64,000 nucleotides of DNA from Actinomycetota bacterium. GTDB lineage: Bacteria; Actinomycetota; AC-67. Position 1 is the first letter of the stretch. Every line of letters starts with the position of its first letter. The stretch spans positions 366,164 to 430,163 of the forward strand of contig JBAZZY010000001.1 of the NCBI GenBank assembly GCA_041658565.1, given 5' to 3'. Below the pieces are notes generated by a model. The model made no database searches and was not told where the DNA came from. It saw nothing but the letters and a program-made list of their open reading frames with translations. Position numbers and translations under genes: made by a program. Positions 42,551-52,411 of this stretch are shown piece by piece.

Positions 42551-44832
42551 GACTCCGCGGTCCCCCTGCCTTGCGGCATCGTCGGCGGACGCGAGTCGCT
42601 GAGTGCAGAGAACTCGTCGGCGTATTCGGCGTGTCCGGGCGGCACCGGCGGCCGCTGAACTTCATCGATCACCGAGCCGCGCTCCAGGCGACACGCGCAC
42701 ACCTTGAACTCGGGGATCTTGGAGATCGGATCGAGCGCCTCGACCGTCAGGGTGTTCGCCGCCACCGGGGCCGCCCAGTGATAAGGCAGGAACACCGTGT
42801 CGGGCCGAATGGTCTCGGTCACCAGCGCGGGATACGTGATCCGTCCGCGACGCGTGATTACCGTCACGGGCTCGCCGTTGGTGAACCCGAGCGACGGATG
42901 CACTTCGACCCACGGCCGCGGAGTCTGCTCGACGAGCGCCGGGATGCGTCGCGTCTGGTTCCCCGAAAGGAAGTGCGCGACCGTTCGCCCGGTCGTCAGG
43001 CGCAGCGGATACTCCTCGTCCGGCGGTTCTGCAGGTTCACGCCACTCGACCGGCAGGAAACGAGCCTTGCCGTCGGGGTGATAGAAGCGCTCCTCGAACA
43101 AACGCACGGTGCCCGGATGATCGAGTTCCGGACACGGCCAGAACACGCCGCCCGTCTCTTCGACCTTCTCGTAGGTAATCCCGTAGTAGTCGGCGACGCC
43201 GCCCTTGGACGCGACGCGCAACTCGTTGAAGATGTCCTCGGGAGTGTCGAAGGCGAACCGCTCGCCTGCTCCGAGCCTGCGTGCGATCTCGCAAATGATC
43301 CAGGAGTCGGTGCGGACTTCCCCGGGAGGCTCGACGGCCTTGGAGTGCTTGAGCACACGGCCTTCGGAGTTGGTGACGACGCCTTCGTCCTCGACCCAAG
43401 TCGTAGATGGGAGAACGACGTCGGCGCGCGCCGCCGTTTCAGAGAGGAAGAAGTCCACTTGCGCGTGGAACTCCAATGCATCGAATCCCCGCACCACCTG
43501 ATTGACGTTCGGCAGCGATACCAGCGGGTTGTTGCACATGCCGATGATTCCGCGGATCTCCCCACTCTCCATCTGCGAGATCATCTCGACGTACGAGGTG
43601 CCCTTGTGCGGAAGGTCAGCCTCGTCGATCCCCCAGACGCGCGCAATGTGCGCGCGGTGTTCGGGGTTCTCGATGTCGCGCATTCCCGGCAGCATGTCGG
43701 ACTTCTGGCCGTGCTCGCGGCCTCCCTGTCCGTTTCCCTGTCCTGTGATCGTTGCATAGCCGGCTCCAGGGCGACCGATCTGACCGGTGGCAAGAACGAG
43801 GTTGATGACGGAAAGGCAGTTCTCGACGCCCTGGATGTGATGCTCGATTCCTCGCGCGTGGAAAGCCATCGCGCGCTCCGCGCGGCCCCACAGCAACCCG
43901 ACTTCCTCAACTTGCGAGGCTGGAATGCCGCAGATTTCGGCGACGCGCTCCGGCGAGTAGGTCGCGACAACATCGCGCACCGCTTCCCAACCCTGGGTTC
44001 GCGTGCGAATGAACTCCTCGTTCACCAGGCCTTCGCGAACCACGACGTTCAACAGTCCGTTGAAGAACGCTGCGTCGGTGCCCGGGCGCAGACGAACGAT
44101 GTGATCGGCCGTTCGCGCCAACGGGGTTTCACGCGGATCGACGACGACGAGTTTGGCGCCGCGATCGCGCGCGCCCCAGAAGTACTGCGTCGCCACCGGG
44201 AAGGTCTCGCCGACGTTGGCGCCGGCGACGATCATCACCTGCGTGTCGAACATGTCGGACCAAGGGTTGGCCGCGCGGTCGATCCCGAATGCTTTCTTGT
44301 TCGCGCCCGCGGCCGACACCATGCAAAGGCGGCCGTTGTAGTCGATGTGCTTCGTCCAAAGTCCCACGCGCGCAAACTTGCCGAGCAGATACGTCTTCTC
44401 GGTTGTCAGGCTTGCGCCGCCGATGAGCCCGAAAGCGTCGCGGCCGTACGCGCCTTGGATGCGCGTGATCTCGGACACCACGCGGTCCAGCGCGTCCTCC
44501 CAACTCACTCGGCGAAGCGGCGCATCGCGACGATCGCGCATGAGTGGGTACAGCAAACGGTCGGGGTGCGACACCTGCTGGTAAGCGACGATTCCCTTGG
44601 GGCACAGCTTGCCCTTGTTGATGTCGTGGAACCGCGGTTCGACGCCAAAGACCTTGCCGGATTCGCTCACGCGCACGTACATCCCGCACTGCACTCCGCA
44701 GAAGCAGCAGTGCGTCGGCACCAGGCGTTCGCCGGCTTGCGGCGCCTGCCAGTCGCCTGCGGGCTCCGCTCCGGATTCGCGAAAGTCGCCGATTCCGGCG
44801 GCCAAAACGGGTAGAGCCTTCTTGCGTTTCAC
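42547..44832 (-). CDS. Molybdopterin oxidoreductase, nitrate-reductase/formate-dehydrogenase family catalytic subunit
   Basis: 761 residues. An N-terminal [4Fe-4S] site (CCFCGVQCGMYV ... KLCPKG) is followed by the bis-MGD domain. GRLCMVSAAGANKKAFG carries the probable Mo-ligand cysteine, and GQGNGQGGREHGQKSD and NETxxxAD-like SETAARADVVLPS are also present. The C-terminal molybdopterin-binding part ends GNQTRRIPAL ... YHWAAPVAANTLT. The pattern is closest to assimilatory NasC/NarB-type nitrate reductases. It has no Tat signal and is therefore cytoplasmic. The GTG at 44832 overlaps the membrane-subunit stop (GTGA). Formate or another oxyanion cannot be excluded. Confidence 0.85.
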   Translation of the reverse strand: MKRKKALPVLAAGIGDFRESGAEPAGDWQAPQAGERLVPTHCCFCGVQCGMYVRVSESGKVFGVEPRFHDINKGKLCPKGIVAYQQVSHPDRLLYPLMRDRRDAPLRRVSWEDALDRVVSEITRIQGAYGRDAFGLIGGASLTTEKTYLLGKFARVGLWTKHIDYNGRLCMVSAAGANKKAFGIDRAANPWSDMFDTQVMIVAGANVGETFPVATQYFWGARDRGAKLVVVDPRETPLARTADHIVRLRPGTDAAFFNGLLNVVVREGLVNEEFIRTRTQGWEAVRDVVATYSPERVAEICGIPASQVEEVGLLWGRAERAMAFHARGIEHHIQGVENCLSVINLVLATGQIGRPGAGYATITGQGNGQGGREHGQKSDMLPGMRDIENPEHRAHIARVWGIDEADLPHKGTSYVEMISQMESGEIRGIIGMCNNPLVSLPNVNQVVRGFDALEFHAQVDFFLSETAARADVVLPSTTWVEDEGVVTNSEGRVLKHSKAVEPPGEVRTDSWIICEIARRLGAGERFAFDTPEDIFNELRVASKGGVADYYGITYEKVEETGGVFWPCPELDHPGTVRLFEERFYHPDGKARFLPVEWREPAEPPDEEYPLRLTTGRTVAHFLSGNQTRRIPALVEQTPRPWVEVHPSLGFTNGEPVTVITRRGRITYPALVTETIRPDTVFLPYHWAAPVAANTLTVEALDPISKIPEFKVCACRLERGSVIDEVQRPPVPPGHAEYADEFSALSDSRPPTMPQGRGTAES

Positions 44833-45884
44833 GATGAGAACCCTCGCTTCACTTCATTCAGATACGCGCCGCCGCGCGCCAGGCGCTTGCAGCGCGGACA
44901 GGTCTCGGTCCACTCGCCGAACCCGAGGCCCAACTCCCCCATGGTTGTTTGCAGATCCCCGACGAACGTGGCCACTTCCACCGGTTCCCCGCACTTGCGA
45001 CACGCGAACACGCCGGCGCGCGCCAGACTCGTCTGCTTGTACAAGTCCACGCCGATGCTCGCGGGACGCTGGATGACGTGAAAGAACTTCCCGAAGGGAA
45101 TGAACACCAGGGTGAGAACCACCGTCGCCATGTGGGTGATGGCGAGGAACTCGTAGCCTTGTCCCTCCAGCCAAAGACTCGAAGCGGTGAGCAGCAACCC
45201 GGTGGACGAGATCGCGATCAGAGCAACCAAGGGAAGGAAGTCGTAGCCGAACCGCTGGCCGGTCGCCGCCTCGCGGTCGTGAAGTCTGCGCCACACGAAA
45301 TACCCGCACCCCGCGAGCACCAGCACCGCAGCGATGTCCAGCAAGTGGAACACAACCCACCCGTACCAGGAGAGCGGATCGAACGTGAGCGTCCCGATGC
45401 CGAAGACGTACATACGATAGGCCGACGAAGCCGATCCCGCCGCGCGGAAGTTGATCCATCCGAATGTCAGCGGGAACGTAACCGCCGTCGCAAGCATGAC
45501 GCCCCAGAAGAGGAACTGGTGGGACATCCACCGCACCTTGCCGCGCTTGCCGATGAACGTCTGCAGCGACAAGTACGACACCAGCGCTTTGGGAATCATC
45601 GTCGGGAACCGGCGGAAGTTCGTCCACGAGAAGAACGCATGCCACCCGCGCACCAAATAGCGTCGCGTGGGCGGACTCTGCGTCCACTCGACGTAGCGAT
45701 GCGCGACGCCGAATGCGAGGAACACAACGGCCGTCGTGTACCCGATCAGCGCCGCGTCGAAGTTCTGGAGTTTGCGACTCCCGTAGTAGATCGAAAGCCC
45801 CAGCGCCGATGCCGTTGCGGCGGCAACGGCGACGGCCGTCGGGTTGAACCGACGGTTCGCGCTTCTTTTCTTCAAACGTCCCAT
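44829..45884 (-). CDS. Membrane electron-transfer subunit (NarI/HdrE-like) with C-terminal CxxC motifs
   Basis: 351 residues with about six transmembrane helices containing paired histidines suited to heme b (AHRYVEW, SHQFLFWG, FHLLDIA, THMATVVL, FFHVIQRP). A soluble C-terminal ribbon with two CxxC pairs (ACRKCGE, TCPRCKR) follows. This suggests a quinol-side cytochrome feeding electrons to the molybdenum/Fe-S subunits. Heme binding is inferred. The ATG at 45884 has AGAGG upstream, and it is the first gene of the cluster. A CTGAT/ATCAG palindrome lies upstream (about 45917-45929). Confidence 0.68.
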   Translation of the reverse strand: MGRLKKRSANRRFNPTAVAVAAATASALGLSIYYGSRKLQNFDAALIGYTTAVVFLAFGVAHRYVEWTQSPPTRRYLVRGWHAFFSWTNFRRFPTMIPKALVSYLSLQTFIGKRGKVRWMSHQFLFWGVMLATAVTFPLTFGWINFRAAGSASSAYRMYVFGIGTLTFDPLSWYGWVVFHLLDIAAVLVLAGCGYFVWRRLHDREAATGQRFGYDFLPLVALIAISSTGLLLTASSLWLEGQGYEFLAITHMATVVLTLVFIPFGKFFHVIQRPASIGVDLYKQTSLARAGVFACRKCGEPVEVATFVGDLQTTMGELGLGFGEWTETCPRCKRLARGGAYLNEVKRGFSS

Positions 45885-46074
45885 GACGACCTCTTGGATT
45901 TTCTTCGCCCTGATGAGATCAGCCCGGAACATGTAACCACAGATCCGACCAGACTGATCGGAACCAGCTCTCACGCTATCGACGTGGGATGCATTTGCGC
46001 GAATCCGGCCGGTGCATCGGCACTATCCGCAGGTAGCGCACTCGTTTCTACTTCGGCGAACGGCCGCGGTTAGA

Positions 46075-49053
46075 TCACCCCACGACCCAGCGGTCCACCG
46101 CTACATAGGTCCCCGAGGACTTCGAGTTCTTCTGGCCGAGCACCACGATCTTGACGGTGTGCACCGCATCGGAAAGACCGGTAACCGAACGCAGGTAACC
46201 GTACTTCGCGGCCGAGGCGTAGTTGTCCACCGCGACCTTGGCTTTGCCGTCGATGTAGATGGTGGCCTTGCCCTGGGTAGGGCCGAGCAAGGTGGCCCAG
46301 CGAATGCCGGTGCCGCGGAACTTGAAAGATGTCGCGGTGCCGGCAAGGTTGGAGGTTGCGTAGCGCGCGCCCGACGCCTTGGAGTCCGAGACGCCTCGCC
46401 ACCCGTAGGAAGGCTTCGGGTTGGTAGTCAGCGTGCCTCCGACCTTGAATGCGTCCACGGCGACCAGGGTGTCGGTGGCCTTCGAGGAACCCTTCTTGCC
46501 AAGGACAAGGATCCGGATGGTGTGTGCACCCGAGGAAAGACCCGAGTACGCCTTGGCGACTTTGTAGGTGGTCTTGGATGCGTAGAGGCTGTAGGTGGCC
46601 TTGGACTTGCCGTCGATGTAGACGGTTGCCTTGCCTTGATCCGGACCGGTCATCGTGTACCAAGTGACCGAGGTGCCGGTGAAAGCAAATGTTGCCGACG
46701 CACCGGCCAAACGCTCGGTCGAGTAATAGCCGCCGTGCGCGGAGGAGTTCTTGACCGAGCGCCACGCATAGGTCGCAGCGGAGCTGGACTCTTGTTCGCT
46801 CGTCGAGGCGCGGAAATCGACCGAGGTCGTCTCCACTGCGTTGTCGTCGGCATCGGTGGCAGGGGTCACATCCGCGGGATTGATCGTCGCGGTGTAGCGC
46901 TGTCCGGGAGTAAGGGGTGAGGTCGGGGTGAGGTAAGCCTTTGTAACCGGACCGGACAGGCAATCCACCGCGACATCCGCGGCGTCTTTGCACGCAAGCC
47001 CGGCACCAAGGTTCGTTGCGGTTGCCTTGACCCGCAGCACAGCGTTGGCCGTCGAGAGGTCCATAACAGGTTCGGAGAAAGTGACGGCGACCGGACTTCT
47101 GATGGCAGTCGGTGTCGCCAGTGCGGCCGTCGGACGCGTGAACGTCGCGGTGACTGCGCGCGCTTGGTCCAAGGTGACCTGGCAGTCGGCTGTTCCCGAG
47201 CACGCGCCGCCCCAGCCGGTGAAGGTGGAACTCGAACCGGGCAATGCGCTCAACGTTACGACAGCGCCGTGGTCGAATCGTGCCCTACAGGTCGAGCCGC
47301 AACTAATCCCCGAAGGTGTGCTCATCACTGTGCCGGAGCCGGGCCCGGCCTTGGTAACCGACAAGGCATAGGTCTTCAGTGTGAACGTCGATGTGACATC
47401 GCGCGCACGGTCAACCGCGACCTCGCAATCCCCAGTGCCCGAACACGCTCCAGACCACCCGGTGAAGGTGGAGTTCGCGGCAGGTGAGGCGCTAAGCGTC
47501 ACGGGCGTGCCGTGGTCGAAGTTCGCCGTGCACGTCGCGCCACAGTCGATACCGCCAGGATCACTTGCCACCGTGCCCGACCCCGAACCGGTCTTGGTGA
47601 CCGTGAATGCATGGGTCTTCAGCGTGAACGTCGCAGAGACCGAGCGCGCCTGATCCATCGTAACCGAACACTCCCCCGTGCCCGAGCAGTCCTCGGACCA
47701 TCCCGTGAAGTTCGAATCTGCGTCCGGAGTTGCCGTCGAAGTGACAACAGTTCCTGAACTGAAGCTCCCGGAGCATGTCGATCCGCAGTCGATGCCGGCA
47801 GGGGAACTGCCTATCGTTCCCGACCCCGACCCCGCCTTCGAGACCGTGAGATCAAACACCGCCGGAGGCACCACGAACCCGGAATAGAGCAGGGCGTCGG
47901 GAGAATCCCATCCAAGGTTGAAGAGACGCCCGGAGGTTGCGTTGTCAATGATGACATCGCGCACCTCGCTCGCCGCAGCGCCGGGGTGCTCCTCGAGATA
48001 TAGCGCAGCGACGCCGGCGACGTGAGGAGTTGCCATGGAGGTTCCATTCATGACGGCGGTCGCGGAATCGTCCGAGTTGTACGCGGACTCAACGTCTACG
48101 CCGGGTCCAAAGAGATCCACGCACGAACCGTCATTGGAGAAGTCGGCTTCGTAGTCGCTTGAATCGCTCGCGCCGACAGTGATTGTTCCAGAAGCGCTCG
48201 CTGGGGAATAGTCGCACGCATCGTCCCCGTAGTCGTTGCCGGCAGCGACGGCGTAGACGACTCCCGCTTCGACTGAGTTAGTCACTGCATCGTTGAGGGC
48301 CTGATCGTAGTCACTCCCCAGGCTCATGTTCGCCACCGCCGGACTGATGTGGTTTCCAGTGACCCAGTCGACCCCGGCAATCACCCCGGACACGTACCCG
48401 GAACCGTCGCAGTCCAGAACGCGAACGGAATAGAGCGAAACGGCCTTCGCCACCCCGTAAGTGGACCCGCCGATAGTCCCCGCGACATGCGTTCCGTGTC
48501 CGTCGCAGTCATCGCCATTCCAGCCGTCGTCGACGACGTCGTATGCGTAACTTGCCCGGCCACCAAACTCATCGTGCGTGGTTCTGATCCCGGTATCGAT
48601 GACATATACGTGCACTCCGTCGCCGGAACTCACGTAGGAGAACGTCGAATCCAGGGGTAAGTCCCGCTGGTCGATCCGATCGAGACCCCAGGGTGGACCG
48701 CTCTGCACGGCATCTGCCGAAACTAGCTTGTCCTCCTCGACTAATCGGACACGCCTATCTTGTCTCAGCGCTCGAGCGTTCCCTGCGGTCATCGTGGCCG
48801 CGAACCCCTTGAGCGCGTACCTGTATACGAATCTGATCTGCGCCGAGTACTGCCGCGCAAGCTCGGACGTAACCGATTCGAGTCCGCTCGCATCACCCTC
48901 ACGCAGCTCAACGACATAGGTATGCACTTGGCCTTCGGACTTCGCTGCCCGCACCTCGGAGGCCACGGCAGGCGATGCATACACAGGAACCAGCGCCAAA
49001 GCCACGCCGAACACGAGTGCGGTCCTAACACCCACGCGCTGGCCCTTTCTCAC
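46075..49053 (-). CDS. Secreted multidomain subtilisin-like serine protease
   Basis: 992 residues. After a signal peptide and an I9-type propeptide (about 40-112) comes the S8 catalytic domain with Asp153 (VIDTGI), His186 (GHGTHVAG) and Ser339 (GTSMATPHVAG). Then come three tandem repeats of about 80 residues (roughly 405-643; each has GSGSGT, a two-Cys loop, TGWS, and a V..ATF end), an Ig-like domain (about 645-760) and two repeats of about 110 residues (762-872, 883-992; YAWRSV/YGWRGV). It should mature outside the cell and degrade proteins. The C-terminal repeats probably bind a wall or polysaccharide. The GTG at 49053 has GGATGGAG upstream. Confidence 0.93.
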   Translation of the reverse strand: MRKGQRVGVRTALVFGVALALVPVYASPAVASEVRAAKSEGQVHTYVVELREGDASGLESVTSELARQYSAQIRFVYRYALKGFAATMTAGNARALRQDRRVRLVEEDKLVSADAVQSGPPWGLDRIDQRDLPLDSTFSYVSSGDGVHVYVIDTGIRTTHDEFGGRASYAYDVVDDGWNGDDCDGHGTHVAGTIGGSTYGVAKAVSLYSVRVLDCDGSGYVSGVIAGVDWVTGNHISPAVANMSLGSDYDQALNDAVTNSVEAGVVYAVAAGNDYGDDACDYSPASASGTITVGASDSSDYEADFSNDGSCVDLFGPGVDVESAYNSDDSATAVMNGTSMATPHVAGVAALYLEEHPGAAASEVRDVIIDNATSGRLFNLGWDSPDALLYSGFVVPPAVFDLTVSKAGSGSGTIGSSPAGIDCGSTCSGSFSSGTVVTSTATPDADSNFTGWSEDCSGTGECSVTMDQARSVSATFTLKTHAFTVTKTGSGSGTVASDPGGIDCGATCTANFDHGTPVTLSASPAANSTFTGWSGACSGTGDCEVAVDRARDVTSTFTLKTYALSVTKAGPGSGTVMSTPSGISCGSTCRARFDHGAVVTLSALPGSSSTFTGWGGACSGTADCQVTLDQARAVTATFTRPTAALATPTAIRSPVAVTFSEPVMDLSTANAVLRVKATATNLGAGLACKDAADVAVDCLSGPVTKAYLTPTSPLTPGQRYTATINPADVTPATDADDNAVETTSVDFRASTSEQESSSAATYAWRSVKNSSAHGGYYSTERLAGASATFAFTGTSVTWYTMTGPDQGKATVYIDGKSKATYSLYASKTTYKVAKAYSGLSSGAHTIRILVLGKKGSSKATDTLVAVDAFKVGGTLTTNPKPSYGWRGVSDSKASGARYATSNLAGTATSFKFRGTGIRWATLLGPTQGKATIYIDGKAKVAVDNYASAAKYGYLRSVTGLSDAVHTVKIVVLGQKNSKSSGTYVAVDRWVVG

Positions 49054-49234
49054 GGCTCCATCCCCAGGGATGCCCTGTCCTCACGTGAGTTCGTCGCCGG
49101 CGGCCGGATAACCTCCTGGAACCTGCCGCCCGATCCGAACGATCGGCCGGATTTGCCCTATTCCACGACTGTCGCGTCAATGTACGCGAAGGGCCGCTGG
49201 GCGGCGAACTCCCGCAGGGCGCGAGGTGGGGCGG

Positions 49235-50293
49235 CTACTTCGGGGATCGATCGACGAACGGAGGCCGGACGGCGCGCGCGCGCCCGCGCTTTCCGCGCAC
49301 GTCCACCTCGAACTCGGTTTGCGATGCGGCCTCGATCTCCACGTAGGCGAGCGCAATGCCGATGCGCAGCGTGGGCGAAAACGTCCCGCTGGTGCACTCC
49401 CCCACGACACGGCCGCCGACGAGAACCGGATGGCCGTGCCGCGGAATCAGTCGGTCCTGCATGACCAGGCCGATGAGCGCGCGCGCCGGTGTGGCTTCGC
49501 GCAGCGCAGCCGCGCCTGGGAACTCACGGCCCTGAAGAGACACCGCCCACATCAACCCCGCCTCGGCGGCGTTGGTGTCCGGACCGATGTCGTTTCCGTG
49601 CAGCGGGTATCCCATCTCGAGCCGAAGCGTGTCGCGCGCGGCCAACCCGACGGGCATGCCGCCGACCTCTCGCACATCGTCGAGCAACTTGCGCCACACA
49701 GCCACCGCGTCGGCCGCGGTGGTGAATACCTCGTAGCCGACCTCACCGGTGTAGCCGGAACGCGCGATCACCACGTCGGCCGCCCGCGCCACTCTCATGT
49801 AGCCGAGGTCCTTCGCTTCCGGGTACAGAGCCTCGACGATCTCCCGGGATCGGGGACCCTGCACCGCGAGCGTCGTCCAGTCGAGAACCTCGACGCGCGC
49901 GTCGGCCGGCGCGGCATCCATAAGGCGCGCAGCGACCGCGTCGCGGTTGGATGCGTTCGGGACCACGAGGTACTCCTCGTCACCGATCGCGTACACGATC
50001 AGGTCGTCCAGGATCCCGCCGTCGTCGTTACAGATGAGCGTGTAGCGCGCCCGCCCCGGGCCGAGATCCACCATGCGGTTGCTGAGCTGGGAATCAAGGA
50101 AACCCGCCGCGCCGGGACCGGAGACGAGCAACTTGCCGAGGTGGGAAACGTCGAAAATGCCGGCGCGCTCGCGGACCGCGGTGTGCTCCGCGACCGTTCC
50201 CTCGTAGGAAATCGGCATGTCCCAGCCCGCGAAAGCGCCCATCTTGGCACCGAGCGCACGGTGTTCTGCATCAAGAAGAGAGAGTTTGAGCAT
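49235..50293 (-). CDS. gcvT: Aminomethyltransferase (glycine cleavage T protein)
   Basis: 352 residues of GcvT. It has GAFAGWDMPISYEG, FDVSHLGKLLVSGP, YTLICNDDGGILDD, SGYTGEVGYEVF and LRLEMGYPLHGNDI. It transfers the methylene group from the lipoyl-bound aminomethyl of H protein to tetrahydrofolate. The other glycine-cleavage genes are not in the window, but lpdA (L protein) and the lipoyl-making genes lie immediately across the divergent promoter region (85 bases). Confidence 0.95.
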   Translation of the reverse strand: MLKLSLLDAEHRALGAKMGAFAGWDMPISYEGTVAEHTAVRERAGIFDVSHLGKLLVSGPGAAGFLDSQLSNRMVDLGPGRARYTLICNDDGGILDDLIVYAIGDEEYLVVPNASNRDAVAARLMDAAPADARVEVLDWTTLAVQGPRSREIVEALYPEAKDLGYMRVARAADVVIARSGYTGEVGYEVFTTAADAVAVWRKLLDDVREVGGMPVGLAARDTLRLEMGYPLHGNDIGPDTNAAEAGLMWAVSLQGREFPGAAALREATPARALIGLVMQDRLIPRHGHPVLVGGRVVGECTSGTFSPTLRIGIALAYVEIEAASQTEFEVDVRGKRGRARAVRPPFVDRSPK

Positions 50294-50378
50294 GCGGCAA
50301 CGCTACGAGGCGGACCCATGGTCGTCAAAGCACCGCGGCGGCTACGATGGCCCCGAGTCCATTTCCAAGGAGTGAACG

Positions 50379-51758
50379 GTGGCCGACGAATTCGATCTGG
50401 TGGTTCTCGGAGGCGGGACCGGCGGGTATTCCGCGGCAATTCGCGCGGCGACGCTGGGCTTGAAAGTCGCGCTCGTCGAGCGCGACAAGCTCGGTGGGAC
50501 CTGCCTGCATCGCGGCTGCATTCCCACCAAGGCGCTGCTGCACTCGGCCGAGGTCCTGGACTCCGCGCGCGGCGCTGCGCGGTTCGGCGTGACCACAGGA
50601 GAGACCACGTACGACTGGGACGGTGTCCAGAAGCACAAGGATCGCGTCGTTACCAAGATGCACAAGGGCCTCGAAGGGCTTATCAAGCACCGCGCCATAG
50701 AGATGGTGTCGGCGACCGGCACGCTGCGCGACGCGCGCACGGTGGTCGCCGGCGAACGCGAGTTGCGCGCCGCGCGCGCGCTCGTCCTCGCGACCGGTTC
50801 GGCGCCCAAGATGCTTCCCGGACTCAGCGTCGGACCACGCGTGCTCACCAGCGACGAGGCGCTCACCGCAGGAGTCCCGCGCAGCGCGATCGTGCTGGGC
50901 GGCGGCTCGGTCGGCGTGGAGTTCGCGAGCATGTGGGCGTCCTTCGGTTCCACGGTGACCATCGTCGAGATGCTGCCGAGCCTGCTCCCCTTCGAAGAGC
51001 CCGAAGTCGGCCGGGAACTCGCGCGCGCCTTCTCCAAACGCGGAATCCGCTCCCACACCGGCGCGAAACTCGACGACCTCGCCGTGGACGACGACAAGGT
51101 GTCGGCAACCGTTAGCGTGGACGGCAAGACCGAGACCATCGAGGCCGAGGTCCTTCTGGTCGCCGTCGGGCGCCGCCCGGTCACCGAGGGCGCCGGACTC
51201 GACGCCGCAGGGGTCGCCATCGACGAGCGCGGCTTCATCCCCGTGAACGACAAGTTCGAGACCAACGTTGCCGGCGTGTACGCGGTCGGCGACGCCATCC
51301 CCACCGCAGCGCTCGCGCACGTCGCCTTCACCGAGGGCATGACCGCCGCCGAACACATCGCCGGTGCCAACTCGCGCGGCGTCGACTACCGCGCGATCGC
51401 GCGCCCGACCTACTGCACGCCCGAGGTCGGCGCGGTCGGACTCACCGAGGCTCAGGCGCGCGAGAAGGGCTACGACGTCGTCACCGTCACCATCCCGCTC
51501 GGCGCGATCGGCAAGGCCGCGATCCTTGGGGAAACCGCCGGCTTCTGCAAACTCGTCGCAGAGCGCGACGGCGCCTTGCTCGGCGCGTCCTACGTCGGTC
51601 CGCACGTGACCGATCTGGTCTCTGAAGCGATGCTCGCGGTCGGTTGGGAAGCCTCGGTCGAGGAAATCGCCGCGCTGATTCACCCTCACCCGTCGATGAG
51701 CGAGATGTTCGGAGAGGCGGCGCTCGCGCTCGCCGGAAGGGCGCTGCATACGCCGTGA
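50379..51758 (+). CDS. lpdA: Dihydrolipoyl dehydrogenase
   Basis: 459 residues. FAD motif VVLGGGTGGYSAAIRA, redox-active disulfide GGTCLHRGCIPTKAL, NAD motif LGGGSVGVEFA, and the C-terminal IHPHPSMSEMFGEA with the catalytic His/Glu pair. It reoxidises dihydrolipoyl groups of 2-oxoacid dehydrogenases and the glycine cleavage system. The GTG at 50379 has AAGGAG seven bases upstream. It leads an lpdA-lipB-lipA operon. Confidence 0.96.
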   Translation: MADEFDLVVLGGGTGGYSAAIRAATLGLKVALVERDKLGGTCLHRGCIPTKALLHSAEVLDSARGAARFGVTTGETTYDWDGVQKHKDRVVTKMHKGLEGLIKHRAIEMVSATGTLRDARTVVAGERELRAARALVLATGSAPKMLPGLSVGPRVLTSDEALTAGVPRSAIVLGGGSVGVEFASMWASFGSTVTIVEMLPSLLPFEEPEVGRELARAFSKRGIRSHTGAKLDDLAVDDDKVSATVSVDGKTETIEAEVLLVAVGRRPVTEGAGLDAAGVAIDERGFIPVNDKFETNVAGVYAVGDAIPTAALAHVAFTEGMTAAEHIAGANSRGVDYRAIARPTYCTPEVGAVGLTEAQAREKGYDVVTVTIPLGAIGKAAILGETAGFCKLVAERDGALLGASYVGPHVTDLVSEAMLAVGWEASVEEIAALIHPHPSMSEMFGEAALALAGRALHTP

Positions 51759-52411
51759 AACCGCTCTGGAGCGCGTGGCTGGGCCGCATGGGCTACCAGG
51801 CGGCCTGGGACCTCCAACGTGACCTTGCCGCGCACCGCGCCTCCGCAGAGATCCCCGACTACCTGCTGACGCTCGAGCACGACCCCGTATACACGCTCGG
51901 CAAGCGCACCGCCGACACCGACGTCCTGCTCGATCAAGCCGCGCTCAAGAACAAGGGCATCGACGTCGTGCGGACGGATCGCGGCGGCCTGGCGACCTAC
52001 CACGGCCCCGGCCAAGTGATCGGCTACCCGATCTTGGACCTCGGCCCCGCCGCCGACGTCGTCGCGCACGTGTGCGCCCTCGAACAAGCCTTGATCGACA
52101 CCGCGGCCGACTTCGGCGCAACCGCCCTGCGCATCGATGGCTTGCGTGGCGTCTGGGTCGGCGATTCCAAACTCGCAGCCATCGGCGTTCACGTCTCGCG
52201 CGGGATCACCACCCACGGGTTCGCGCTCAACGTCGACCCCGACCTCAGCGCATTCAACGGCATCGTCCCTTGCGGCATCCTCGACAAAGGCGTGACATCC
52301 CTGCGAACCCTCACCGGAACGAGCGCCGGGGTGGAAGAAGTCGCAGATCACGCCGCAAGGCACTTGGCACGCTGCCTGGACCGTGACCTCGTGGAGCGCG
52401 CGCATGTCTGA
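51755..52411 (+). CDS. lipB: Octanoyl-[acyl carrier protein]:protein N-octanoyltransferase
   Basis: 218 residues from a GTG overlapping the lpdA stop as GTGA. LipB motifs are TLGKRT, DRGGLATYHGPGQVIGYP, the conserved lysine in SKLAAIGVHVSRGITTHG and the catalytic cysteine in GIVPCGI. It attaches octanoate to the lipoyl domain, the step before LipA. The frame is open further upstream inside lpdA, which is not part of the gene. Confidence 0.95.
   Translation: MKPLWSAWLGRMGYQAAWDLQRDLAAHRASAEIPDYLLTLEHDPVYTLGKRTADTDVLLDQAALKNKGIDVVRTDRGGLATYHGPGQVIGYPILDLGPAADVVAHVCALEQALIDTAADFGATALRIDGLRGVWVGDSKLAAIGVHVSRGITTHGFALNVDPDLSAFNGIVPCGILDKGVTSLRTLTGTSAGVEEVADHAARHLARCLDRDLVERAHV

Noticed and set aside
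42571..44814. 747-codon frame opposite the molybdopterin subunit
   Set aside because: Shadow of a clear enzyme gene; composition is Arg/His/Asp-rich without recognisable domains.
49054..49234. Possible c-di-GMP or c-di-AMP riboswitch before the subtilase
   Set aside because: Fragments such as GGGCAAATCC are suggestive, but the remaining conserved cores of GEMM or ydaO are absent.
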